A DNA stretch of 18,865 bases from DASPLX01 sp035627375 (lineage in GTDB: Bacteria > Pseudomonadota > Gammaproteobacteria > Burkholderiales > Burkholderiaceae_D): positions 1 to 18,865 of the forward strand of contig DASPLX010000081.1 of NCBI GenBank assembly GCA_035627375.1, read 5' to 3'. The notes below the pieces were generated by a model. That model searched no databases. It was given only the letters and a program-made list of their open reading frames with translations, and was not told the DNA's origin. The position numbers and the translations under genes were made by a program. Numbering within the stretch: position 1 is the first letter of the stretch; the number at the start of each line of letters is the position of its first letter. This document shows positions 1 through 7,101 of the stretch, piece by piece.

Positions 1-665
1 ATGAAGGCCCGGGTCCCGAGCAGCACCGAGCCGACCGGCGCGCCGAGTCCTTTCGACAGGCAGACCGACATCGAATCGTAGCCTTGGCACAGTTCGCGCG
101 CCGCCGCCATCGGATCGGTGCCCTGCTCCGCCGCATGCGCGACCGCGGCATTGAAGATGCGCGCGCCATCGATATGCGTTTGCAAGCCGCGCCGCTGCGC
201 CAGGGCCCGCACTTCGCGCATGTAGCTCAGCGGCAGCAGGCGGCCGTGATGCGTATTCTCGATCACCACCAGGCGGGTGCGCGCGAAATGCGGATCGTCG
301 GGCTTGATCGCGGCTTCGATATCGTCCGGCGCGATGGTGCCGTCCGCCCGATGCGGCAAGGGTTGCGGCTGGATCGAGCCGAGCACGGCCATGCCGCCGG
401 CTTCCCAGCGATAGGTGTGCCATTGCTGGCCGACGATCGCCTCTTCGCCGCGCCGGCAATGCGTCATCAAGGCAGCCAGGTTCGATTGCGTGCCGCTCGG
501 CATGAACAGGCCGGCTTCGAAGCCGAGCATGTCCGCCGCCAGTTGCTGCAGGCGGAGGACGGTCGGATCGTCGCCAAACACGTCGTCGCCGAGCGGCGCG
601 TCGAACATCGCTTGTTTCATGGCCGGTGTCGGCCGGGTCACCGTATCGCTGCGGAAATCGATCAT
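1..665 (-). CDS. ltaE: Low-specificity L-threonine aldolase, C-terminus cut off by the window edge
   Basis: PLP-dependent fold-type I enzyme that cleaves L-threonine/L-allo-threonine to glycine and acetaldehyde in the cytoplasm. The 221 visible residues start MIDFRSDTVTRPTPAM, the classic threonine aldolase N-terminus. They continue with GDDVFGDDPTV (about 27-37), the PSGTQSNL phosphate-binding loop (56-63), HIDGARI (165-171; Asp167 for the pyridine nitrogen, Arg170 for the substrate carboxylate) and SKGLGAPVGS (204-213), where Lys205 is the expected Schiff-base lysine. The family is about 330-350 residues, so roughly the last third lies off the left edge. The ATG at 665 has a weak AGGTG upstream. 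The gene diverges from a LysR gene about 100 bp away, which suggests, but does not prove, that the LysR protein controls it. Family assignment is firm; substrate stereo-preference cannot be read from the sequence. Confidence 0.93.
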   Translation of the reverse strand, partial: MIDFRSDTVTRPTPAMKQAMFDAPLGDDVFGDDPTVLRLQQLAADMLGFEAGLFMPSGTQSNLAALMTHCRRGEEAIVGQQWHTYRWEAGGMAVLGSIQPQPLPHRADGTIAPDDIEAAIKPDDPHFARTRLVVIENTHHGRLLPLSYMREVRALAQRRGLQTHIDGARIFNAAVAHAAEQGTDPMAAARELCQGYDSMSVCLSKGLGAPVGSVLLGTRAF

Positions 666-726
666 GCTGCACCTGTGGGAATGAAAAGGGACAAGGCGAT
701 TATCGGCGTTTTGGCGGCGCGATGGT

Positions 727-758
727 TGCCGATTCGGATGCCGATCCGTGTCTATAAT
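727..758 (+). promoter_or_regulatory. Probable promoter and operator of the LysR gene
   Basis: A perfect TATAAT lies at 753-758. Just upstream are two near-identical direct repeats, TGCCGATTCG (727-736) and TGCCGATCCG (739-748), set 12 bp apart. A small dyad, CGGAT-4-ATCCG, spans 735-748. No good -35 hexamer sits at the standard distance. The TATAAT ends only six bases before the ATG at 765. The repeats lie in the shared region with the divergent threonine aldolase gene, where a LysR protein would normally bind; that role is inferred. Confidence 0.45.
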
Positions 759-764
759 GCACAG

Positions 765-1691
765 ATGAAATTGCCGCCGCTCGAAAACCTGCGCATCTTC
801 GAAGCCGTCGCCCGCCTGCGCGGCTTCACTGCCGCCGCCGAGAGCCTGGCGCTGTCGCATAGCGCGGTCAGCCGCCGCGTGTCGGAACTCGAGGCGCGGC
901 TCGGTGTGCAGTTGTTGCAACGAACCAGCCGCCAGGTCAAGCTCACGCCGGCCGGCGCCGTCTTGTTCGAGGCGGCGCAGGAGGCGCTCAAGCGCATCGC
1001 CGAGGCGACCGCCGACATCGTGCAGCCGGCGCAGACGCGCGCCCTGCTCGTGTCGTGCGAACGTTCGCTGGCGATGCGCTGGCTGATACCGCGGCTGTCG
1101 GGCTTTCAAGATGCCAATCCCGACATTCCCGTCTATCTCTCCACCGGCGGCGGTCCGATCGACCTGGTGCGAGAAAACATCGATCTCGCGATCCGCCGCG
1201 CCGATTTCGCGCTCGATGCGCGCGCGATCAGCATTCCCCTGTTCCCGGAATATGTCGGCCCGGTCGGCGCCGCGAGCCCGGCGTCCCGCCATGCGGCCAA
1301 CGTCCGCTTGCATACGACCGGCCGTCCCGACGCCTGGCCGCTCTGGTTGCGTCATGCGAAAGCGGCGCCGGCCGCGTCCGATGCCCGCGGCCGGCGGGCG
1401 GGAAGCGTCCGGCCGAAGTACCATGATCAGTATTTCGATCATTTCTTCCTGAGCCTGCAAGCGGCCGAGGCCGGGCTCGGCACGGCGATCGCGCCCTTGT
1501 TCATGGTGGCCGACAGTCTCGCCGCCGGCAGGCTGGCCGCGCCGCACGGCTTCGTCGGCGACGGCACGCGCTACATCGCGCTATTGAAGAAGCCGCTCGA
1601 AGCCGGCGCCCCGGCGCAGCGCTTCGTGCAATGGCTGCGGCAAGCCGCCGAGGAAACGCTCGAACAAACCGGCCGATATCGCATCGCATAA
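765..1691 (+). CDS. LysR-family transcriptional regulator
   Basis: DNA-binding regulator of 308 residues, the usual LysR length. The N-terminal winged helix-turn-helix is clear: LRIFEAVARLRGFTAAAE (9-26), then SHSAVSRRVSELEARLG with LLQRTSRQVKLTPAG following. The rest is the two-lobed periplasmic-binding-like effector domain, with PRLSGFQDANPDIPVYL and AGLGTAIAPLFM typical of the GcvA-like branch. The open frame runs far upstream to 84, but the aldolase occupies that stretch on the other strand and LysR homology begins exactly at the ATG at 765. No Shine-Dalgarno sequence precedes this ATG. The gene diverges from the threonine aldolase gene and is followed 13 bases later by the MoaD/ThiS-like gene, so it may be the first gene of a three-gene unit. 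Its target is not known; the divergent aldolase is the natural guess. Confidence 0.92.
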   Translation: MKLPPLENLRIFEAVARLRGFTAAAESLALSHSAVSRRVSELEARLGVQLLQRTSRQVKLTPAGAVLFEAAQEALKRIAEATADIVQPAQTRALLVSCERSLAMRWLIPRLSGFQDANPDIPVYLSTGGGPIDLVRENIDLAIRRADFALDARAISIPLFPEYVGPVGAASPASRHAANVRLHTTGRPDAWPLWLRHAKAAPAASDARGRRAGSVRPKYHDQYFDHFFLSLQAAEAGLGTAIAPLFMVADSLAAGRLAAPHGFVGDGTRYIALLKKPLEAGAPAQRFVQWLRQAAEETLEQTGRYRIA

Positions 1692-1704
1692 CCCCGACAC
1701 CGCC

Positions 1705-1974
1705 ATGGCAACCATCGTCTTCACCCAACAGCTGCGCCGTTTCACCGAGATCCCGGAAGTCGTTACCGATGCCGCCGACCTGCGCGCCGCGCTCGAGGCG
1801 GCATTCGCCGTCAATCCGCGCCTGCGCGGCTATGTGCTCGACGAGCAAGGCCACCTGCGCCAGCACGTCGCCGTCTTCGTCGACGGCCGCCGCATCGCCG
1901 ACCGCGTCGCCCTGACCGACGCCTTGCGCGCCGACAGCAGCGTGCACGTGCTGCAAGCCTTGTCCGGGGGATGA
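1705..1974 (+). CDS. MoaD/ThiS-like ubiquitin-fold sulfur carrier protein
   Basis: Small protein of 89 residues with the beta-grasp layout of MoaD and ThiS: an N-terminal strand (MATIVFTQQLRRF), a helix around DLRAALEAAFAVNP (25-38), LRGYVLDEQGHLRQHVAVFVDG and a C-terminal VHVLQALSGG. The final Gly-Gly is the feature that MoaD, ThiS and ubiquitin-like proteins need for adenylation and thiocarboxylation. It lies 13 bases after the LysR stop and 84 bases before a BNR-repeat protein gene. No HesA/MoeB/ThiF activating enzyme, MoaE or ThiG is visible in the window, so activation must come from elsewhere or the protein has a specialised role. No strong ribosome-binding site is seen. The fold assignment is good; the pathway is unknown. 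Confidence 0.8.
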   Translation: MATIVFTQQLRRFTEIPEVVTDAADLRAALEAAFAVNPRLRGYVLDEQGHLRQHVAVFVDGRRIADRVALTDALRADSSVHVLQALSGG

Positions 1975-1984
1975 GCCGGCGCGA

Positions 1985-2014
1985 CAAAATCGACATGAAA
2001 CCGGGCCGATTTTG
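1985..2014 (+). other. Inverted repeat between the MoaD-like and BNR genes
   Basis: CAAAATCG (1985-1992) and CGATTTTG (2007-2014) form perfect 8-bp arms around a 14-nt loop. There is no following T-run, so it is not a convincing terminator. It could be an operator or an RNA processing hairpin upstream of the strong ribosome-binding site GGAGG (2048-2052) of the next gene. Confidence 0.4.
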
Positions 2015-2058
2015 GTAAGCTGAGCCCTTTCGTTCAACGCTGAATCTGGAGGCCGGAC

Positions 2059-3177
2059 ATGTCGCACCAAGCATTGATCGCCACCCGCAAGGGCTTGTTC
2101 GAACTGGTTCGCGGCAGCGCCGGCTGGACTGTCGAGCGCAGCAGTTTCCTTGGCGACCCGGTGACGCTGACCCTGTTCGACCGGCGCGACGGCACGCTCT
2201 ACGCGGCGCTCAATCTGGGCCACTTCGGCGTCAAGCTGCATCGCCGCGAGCGCGATGCGCAGGACTGGACCGAGATCGCCGTGCCGGCCTACCCGCCGCA
2301 GCCCGAGGGCCAGGATGGCGACAAGGGCGACGTCGAGTGGAAGCTGCGCCTGATCTGGGCGCTCGCCGCCGGCGGCGCCGGCGAGCCGGGCGTGCTGTGG
2401 GCCGGCACCGCGCCGGGCGGCCTGTTCCGTTCCGGCGACCGCGGCGACAGTTGGGAACTCGTGCGTTCGTTGTGGGAAGTGCCCGAGCGCCGCGAATGGT
2501 TCGGCGGCGGCTACGACTATCCCGGCATCCATTCGATTTGCGTCGATCCGCACGACAGCCGCCGTCTGCTGGTCGGCATCTCCTGCGGCGGCGCCTGGAT
2601 CACGCGCGACGGCGGCGCGAGCTGGACGGTCAGCGCCGCCGGCATGCGCGCGGCCTACATGCCGCCCGAACAAGCCGATGTCCAGCATATCCAGGATCCG
2701 CACGCGATCGTCCAGTGTCCGGCCGCGCCAGACGTATTCTGGTGCCAGCATCACAACGGCATCTGGCGCACGAGCGACGGCGCCGCGCGCTGGCAGCAGC
2801 TCGGCCAGGACGGGAACGGCTTGATGCCGGGCCTGGTATCGGACTTCGGATTCGCCGTGGCGGCCCATCCGCGCGACCCCGGCACCGCCTGGTTCGTGCC
2901 GGCGGCGGCGGACCAGAAACGGATTCCGGTCGATGCGGCGCTTGCCGTCACCCGCACGCGCGATGGCGGCAAGAGCTTCGAAACCCTGCGCCGCGGCTTG
3001 CCGCAAGAGCATTGTTACGACCTGGTCTATCGCCACGGCCTGGCGGTGGCCGACGACGGCCAGACCCTCATGATGGGATCGACGACGGGCGGCTTGTGGG
3101 TGTCGGAAAACGGCGGCGACGATTGGCAGGCGATCTCGACCACGCTGCCGCCGATTTACGCGGTGCGCTTCCGCTGA
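2059..3177 (+). CDS. BNR/Asp-box repeat propeller protein (sialidase-like fold)
   Basis: Protein of 372 residues built from propeller blades with recognisable Asp-box motifs (S/T-x-D-x-G-x-x-W/F): SGDRGDSW, TRDGGASW, TSDGAARW, TRDGGKSF and SENGGDDW. Sialidases and photosystem assembly factor-type proteins share this fold, but I see no full sialidase catalytic set, so an enzymatic sialidase activity should not be assumed. There is no signal peptide (start MSHQALIATRKGLFELV), so it is probably cytoplasmic. The ATG at 2059 follows GGAGG with a six-base gap, a strong ribosome-binding site. It sits directly downstream of the MoaD/ThiS-like gene. I recall this pairing in other proteobacterial genomes, which would suggest a functional link, but it cannot be checked here. 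It ends five bases from the stop of the convergent minus-strand gene. Confidence 0.82.
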   Translation: MSHQALIATRKGLFELVRGSAGWTVERSSFLGDPVTLTLFDRRDGTLYAALNLGHFGVKLHRRERDAQDWTEIAVPAYPPQPEGQDGDKGDVEWKLRLIWALAAGGAGEPGVLWAGTAPGGLFRSGDRGDSWELVRSLWEVPERREWFGGGYDYPGIHSICVDPHDSRRLLVGISCGGAWITRDGGASWTVSAAGMRAAYMPPEQADVQHIQDPHAIVQCPAAPDVFWCQHHNGIWRTSDGAARWQQLGQDGNGLMPGLVSDFGFAVAAHPRDPGTAWFVPAAADQKRIPVDAALAVTRTRDGGKSFETLRRGLPQEHCYDLVYRHGLAVADDGQTLMMGSTTGGLWVSENGGDDWQAISTTLPPIYAVRFR

Positions 3178-3181
3178 GAGC

Positions 3182-3694
3182 TCACTCCTGGGCCGAGTCG
3201 GCTGGCGCGGCCGATGGCTTATTCGACGCGGCCAGCGTGGGCGCGGCTGCTTGTCCGGCGTCGCGCTTCTGCCGGCGCCGGTCGAGCCACCAGACCAACA
3301 GCGGCAAGGCGAGGAAGCCGCCCGGCGACACGAACAGGATCAGGTACGGACTCATTTCGGCCAGCTGGCGCAATTGCGCGCGGATCTTGCGGCGTTCCAG
3401 TTCGGTCCAGCGATAGCCGTTGCGTTGTTTCATCAACAGATGAATCAAGCCGCGCACTTGCTGCATCTCCCCGTAGAGCCGCTCGCGCTCGCGATTTTGC
3501 ATCGCCCACAGCGCATGGATACCGCGCCGCAGCACGGCGAACGGTGAAACGAGCAGCAAGTGCAGTCGATGGATCACGGCGGCGGTTCCGCGATGCGACG
3601 CGACGGTCGATGTCTCGATTCTATACCCCTTCACGATGCCTTCCACGGCCGCTGTTGCGAACGCGACAGTGCCGAACGCGGTGCTGGACCGCAT
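3182..3694 (-). CDS. Small membrane protein, possibly with a LETM1-like segment
   Basis: Predicted 170 residues from the ATG at 3694. One clear hydrophobic segment lies near the C-terminus (SPYLILFVSPGGFLALPLLV, about 116-135), followed by WWLDRRRQKRD. This is a membrane span ending in a basic cytoplasmic stop. Another moderately hydrophobic part lies around IHRLHLLLVSPFAVL (41-55). The middle is charged and helical (NRERERLYGEMQQVRGLIHLLMK). The hydrophobic-then-PGGFL-LP pattern recalls the ribosome-binding part of LETM1 proteins, but the match is short and I hold it loosely. The start is uncertain: a GTG at 3577 (giving 131 residues) follows a TATAGAAT sequence and fits the more conserved-looking part. 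It lies downstream of the DUF1631 gene on the same strand, 124 bases away, and converges with the BNR gene. Confidence 0.65.
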   Translation of the reverse strand: MRSSTAFGTVAFATAAVEGIVKGYRIETSTVASHRGTAAVIHRLHLLLVSPFAVLRRGIHALWAMQNRERERLYGEMQQVRGLIHLLMKQRNGYRWTELERRKIRAQLRQLAEMSPYLILFVSPGGFLALPLLVWWLDRRRQKRDAGQAAAPTLAASNKPSAAPADSAQE

Positions 3695-3818
3695 GGCGAT
3701 TCGGGCGCAAACTTAACGGATCGGGGGAGGCTGGAACGGATCGATGAGGCGCTGAAGGCGATGCGGAACGACTGCACGCCGCAGCGCATCCACGCCAGGG
3801 ACAGGGGCAGCTGATCGG

Positions 3819-6050
3819 TCAGGCGGCCAACGCGCCGTTGTTGGCGGCGCGCGGCGCCAGCGCTTCGGTCAGCGCGCGGCCGACCACGCCGGCCGGCAGC
3901 AAGACATGGGCGCGCTTCTCGCGCAAGGCTTGCGTCAATTCCTCGTCGGAGAGCGAGAAGGCCTCCTGCCGCGCACGCGTCGCGAACAGATAGTAGCTGC
4001 GCATCGGGCTGATCCAGGCCAGGCGCACCTTGAGACTGATGCCGCTCTTCTGGCGGAATTCCACCCATGCGCCGCAGGCCAGGTTGCGCACCTGCTCGTC
4101 GAATTGGTCGGAGGCCGGCTCCGGCGGCCGGCTCGCCTCGCGCTGCTGGCGGCGTTCGGCGGCCTTCTTCGCGATCTTGAGCGCGAGCTGCAGTTGCCGC
4201 TCCGGCGACAATTCCACCGGCGCGCGCACGATGGAAGCATGGCAGCGCGCCAATTCGTCGAAGAACTTCACGCGCTCGGCGTCGTTCCACTTGATCGCGT
4301 CGAGCCATTTGTTGAGCTTGGCGATGATGCCCGGCAGCTTGCCGACCAGCTCATTGCGCTCTTCGCGCGTGATCTTCGGCTTCACGCTCCAGACCAGTTC
4401 ATCCATGGTCTTGATGGCGCTGTCGAGAATCCGCGGCTTTTCTTCCTTCACGCCGTAGGCGATCGTCAGGACCGTGACCCATTTGTCCTCGAGGAAGGTT
4501 TCGACGAAGGCCACGACTTCGCCGGTGCCGATGCGCAGCGCCACTTCATGCTTGGCCGCCTTGACCGCCTGCAGATGCTTCTCCTGCTTCAGCGCCTGGG
4601 CGATCGGCGCCGACAGCACGGCGGTCGTTTCGCGTTCTTCCTTGGCGAGGAAGGTTTCGATATCGGCCACGGCCTGGGCGAACACCGCCGGGCGCCGGTC
4701 CGACTGGATGCGTTTGACGTTGCGCAGGATGGTTTGATAAAGCGGATCGTCGGCGCCGCTCCGGCGGTCCCAGGCGGCCGCCAGGCGGCTCAGCAATTCG
4801 ACCGTGCGGCGCGCCGGATGGTCTTCCTTGAAGAAGAAATCCTTGTCCGCGATGGCGGCATGCAATACCGGCAGCTGCAGGCCGCCGATCAGCGTTTTCA
4901 TGTCGGGAGCGATATCGCGGTCGCGCAAGAGCACGCTGAAAATCCGGATCACGAGATCGAGTGCATGACCGTCGGTCTGGGTCCAGGTGCCGGACGGCGC
5001 CTCGCGCTTGATCTGCGCGAGCTGGGCCGGTTCCTCGACCGGCACGGCTTGGCCAGCCACGGGCATCAATTGCAGGGCGGACTTTTCCTGGACTTGTTCG
5101 AGATAGTCGAGCATGCCGTTGCGATCGGCCTTCTCCTGCAGGAAATCCTCGTCGAACAATGTGGGAAAGCCGTTGGCGGCGGCCGGACGCGGGCTTTGGC
5201 TGAGGACCGGACGGCTGGCCGGGAACAAGCGCCGCAATTGCTGTTGAACCGGGTCGTCGGCGACCGGGCGCTCCTGCGTGCCGGCGGCCGTCGTCTTGGC
5301 GGCCGGGGGCGGCGGCGCGGCAGCGGCCTCGTCGGCTACGGGCGCCGGGCCGGGGCGGGTCAGGATCGCTGCCTCCTCGATGCCGGCCAGGACGCCGCGC
5401 TTGATCAAGGCCGTATTGAGCGCGTAATAGATCGGCGCCATCTCGATGCACAGGCTCGGCTGCAGCAGCCGGTAAAGCATGGGATGCGTCGCTGCTTCCG
5501 GCTGGAATTCGCACCAGGCATCGTGCAGCACGGAGAGGAAGACCAGCGGACGAAATGGGTTGTGGGCCGTTTCGATCGTCTCGCGGCCGGTCAGGAATGC
5601 CAGTCGCGCATTGAGCGCGTTCAGCCGGTCGGCCTGTTCGCTTTCGAGCGCGCGTGCGAGCTTGATGAGGCAGATTTTCTTGTCGACTTCCAGCTCGGGC
5701 GGCAAGGCCGGGGGCGTCTCTTGGAGTTCGCTGTGGACGAATTCCGGATGGCGCGTCGCCCGCATTTCATGCGCGACCGCCGTGCGCAAGCGCTCGGTCA
5801 AGAGGTAATGGAAGGGATAGCGGTTCTGCCGCAGCAGCGTGGCTGCCTTGGCGCGCAGTTCCGCTTCTTTCAGATCGCCGGCCTGCGACGCGGCGCGCTG
5901 CAGGGCATCGACCAAGCGTGCGGTCAGGCTATCGATCTGGGCATTGGCAACGGTCAGGCCGACGTCGATCAGTTCCGTCAATAGCTCCGCCCGCTGCGCT
6001 TCGGAAAGCGCAGGCACCGTCACTTGAGGAAGATTGGCAGGAGCACTCAT
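3819..6050 (-). CDS. DUF1631 family protein
   Basis: Large soluble protein of 743 residues from the chosen ATG (MSAPANLPQVTVPALSEAQ). The sequence resembles the DUF1631 family of beta- and gamma-proteobacteria, whose members are about 700-800 residues with no agreed function. The N-terminal third is helical with a conserved-looking stretch NPFRPLVFLSVLHDAWCEF (about 170-188). A Pro/Ala-rich linker follows (PPPPAAKTTAAG). The middle contains FSVLLRDRDIAPDMKTLIGGLQLPVLH, and the C-terminus (GAWVEFRQKSGISLKVRLAWISPMRSYYLF) looks like a small beta-barrel of the PilZ-like kind, an inference. The frame stays open nine codons further up, but AAGG sits about seven bases before the ATG at 6050, so that start is preferred. 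A 692-codon antisense frame within it is a composition artefact. Confidence 0.85.
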   Translation of the reverse strand: MSAPANLPQVTVPALSEAQRAELLTELIDVGLTVANAQIDSLTARLVDALQRAASQAGDLKEAELRAKAATLLRQNRYPFHYLLTERLRTAVAHEMRATRHPEFVHSELQETPPALPPELEVDKKICLIKLARALESEQADRLNALNARLAFLTGRETIETAHNPFRPLVFLSVLHDAWCEFQPEAATHPMLYRLLQPSLCIEMAPIYYALNTALIKRGVLAGIEEAAILTRPGPAPVADEAAAAPPPPAAKTTAAGTQERPVADDPVQQQLRRLFPASRPVLSQSPRPAAANGFPTLFDEDFLQEKADRNGMLDYLEQVQEKSALQLMPVAGQAVPVEEPAQLAQIKREAPSGTWTQTDGHALDLVIRIFSVLLRDRDIAPDMKTLIGGLQLPVLHAAIADKDFFFKEDHPARRTVELLSRLAAAWDRRSGADDPLYQTILRNVKRIQSDRRPAVFAQAVADIETFLAKEERETTAVLSAPIAQALKQEKHLQAVKAAKHEVALRIGTGEVVAFVETFLEDKWVTVLTIAYGVKEEKPRILDSAIKTMDELVWSVKPKITREERNELVGKLPGIIAKLNKWLDAIKWNDAERVKFFDELARCHASIVRAPVELSPERQLQLALKIAKKAAERRQQREASRPPEPASDQFDEQVRNLACGAWVEFRQKSGISLKVRLAWISPMRSYYLFATRARQEAFSLSDEELTQALREKRAHVLLPAGVVGRALTEALAPRAANNGALAA

Positions 6051-6261
6051 GATTCGGACCTTGCGGCGGACAGGCAAACATGCCGTCTAATTGTTACGCG
6101 GCATGATCACATTTTTGCACAATATTGCCGTACGGCAAGATATAAATTGTAACGAGACGCTACTTATTATGCGTAACATTCGGACAATCAATGGATGAAA
6201 TGAAAAGGAAAATTCGTCCTAACTCCTAGATTAGCCAGGGTTTGATGGAGGTGAATGCTAG
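6051..6261 (-). promoter_or_regulatory. AT-rich leader and candidate promoter of the DUF1631 gene
   Basis: This stretch is clearly richer in A and T than its surroundings. On the minus strand TTGATT (6191-6186) and TAATAA (6169-6164) are 16 bases apart, a reasonable sigma-70 pair. The leader then contains a perfect 14-bp palindrome TTGCCGTACGGCAA (6125-6138). An 8-bp inverted pair is formed by TGTTACGC (6092-6099) and GCGTAACA (6171-6178), which places one arm next to the -10 element. No gene is supported in this stretch. Roles of the repeats are inferred. Confidence 0.45.
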
Positions 6262-6417
6262 CTAATCAGTTTCTTGGAAGAACTCATGACGCAGCGAAAT
6301 TTTTACAATTGCTTCTTCGACCGGGTTTTCAGGGTCGAGCCAAGCCAGGGAAGACGGAGGAGCATGTTCTCGGATCTCCTCTTGCCATGCCGGGATGCGT
6401 ATTCCCGGCGACAGCAT
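6262..6417 (-). CDS. 51-residue protein, translationally coupled to the endolysin gene
   Basis: The stop of the endolysin gene and the start of this frame share one base (TGATG, 6415-6419), a classic stop-start coupling arrangement. The product begins MLSPGIRIPAWQEEIREHA and ends VKISLRHEFFQETD. It is 51 residues, net acidic, and has no membrane segment or signal peptide. The distal part uses A/T-richer codons (GTA AAA ATT) than the neighbouring core genes. I do not recognise a family. It may be an accessory or antidote of the endolysin cassette, or the N-terminal remnant of a longer gene, since the codons after its TAG read on for only 11 more residues before another stop. A real gene is likely because of the exact overlap and the protein-like composition; function is unknown. 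Confidence 0.55.
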   Translation of the reverse strand: MLSPGIRIPAWQEEIREHAPPSSLAWLDPENPVEEAIVKISLRHEFFQETD

Positions 6418-7046
6418 CAGGCCAGCCGGGATTCGATCGTCTTGTACAAGGCGAAGCGCTCTTTCAAGCCGATGGTGCCGCCGTTGATGCGGCGTGTGAT
6501 TTCCGTGAAGTCCTCGAGATCCTGATCGTCGGTATTGTCGTCGGCCAGCGCATTCAAGCCGTGGTTGCTCCAGAACCAAGCCGCGCTGGCAGCCGCATGT
6601 TCGGCCTGAAGCAGGAGATCCGGGCTGCCGACCAGGTCCAATCCCAGCGCCTTGCCGGTCGCCAGATAGTTGCTCTTGCCCGTGATCTGGATCAGCCCGC
6701 GTCCGCGAAACCGGAAGCCGTCGCCGCTCGGGACGTCGCCGTTGCCGAGCCGGTTGGCATAGACGAAGTTGGCCAGCTTCTCTGGATTGCGGGCATAGCC
6801 TTCGGCGATCTGCACGGTGGGAAAGCGCTTCGGCCAGGTTTTCATCAACCCCGCCACGCTGTAGTTCAGGTTTTCGGTGAGACGGTTGAATTGCCCCGAC
6901 TCATGCCCGGTCTGCGCGAGAAAGCTCGCAATCCTGGCCGGCGTGTCGATGCCGTACCGGCCCAGAACGGAATTCAACGCGTCGGCCCAGAGGTCCGGCT
7001 TCGCGCACTGCGGCAATGCAACTTTCAGCAATTCGGCGGAAATCAT
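6417..7046 (-). CDS. Phage-type GH19 endolysin (chitinase-like muramidase)
   Basis: Cytoplasmic-type lytic enzyme of 209 residues, the length of GH19 phage endolysins rather than of secreted chitinases. The GH19 core is plain: RIASFLAQTGHESGQFNRLTENLNYS (38-63), with Glu49 and Glu58 as the expected acid/base pair, then YARNPEKLANFVYANRLGNGD and FRFRGRGLIQITGKSNY. These enzymes cleave the peptidoglycan glycan chain. No signal peptide is present (MISAELLKVALPQC), so release would need a holin-like or other export route. The ATG at 7046 has GGAG about ten bases upstream. It lies 55 bases downstream of a three-TM membrane protein gene and is coupled to the 51-residue gene. No other phage genes are visible, so this is either a domesticated lysis gene or part of a non-phage cassette. 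Confidence 0.9.
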   Translation of the reverse strand: MISAELLKVALPQCAKPDLWADALNSVLGRYGIDTPARIASFLAQTGHESGQFNRLTENLNYSVAGLMKTWPKRFPTVQIAEGYARNPEKLANFVYANRLGNGDVPSGDGFRFRGRGLIQITGKSNYLATGKALGLDLVGSPDLLLQAEHAAASAAWFWSNHGLNALADDNTDDQDLEDFTEITRRINGGTIGLKERFALYKTIESRLA

Positions 7047-7101
7047 GACGACATATCTCCAGGAAATCAGAACAGAATGTTGGACGGTGTCCGCTATCGC
7101 A

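Noticed and set aside
84..764. N-terminal extension of the LysR gene
   Set aside because: The region is occupied by the threonine aldolase gene on the other strand, and LysR homology starts at the ATG at 765.
2059..3177. Calling the BNR protein a sialidase
   Set aside because: Asp boxes alone mark the fold; the arginine triad and other catalytic residues of sialidases were not identifiable.
3906..5984. Long plus-strand open frame of 692 codons
   Set aside because: It is antisense to the DUF1631 gene, rich in Arg/Gly/Leu with no recognisable domain. High GC produces such shadow frames.
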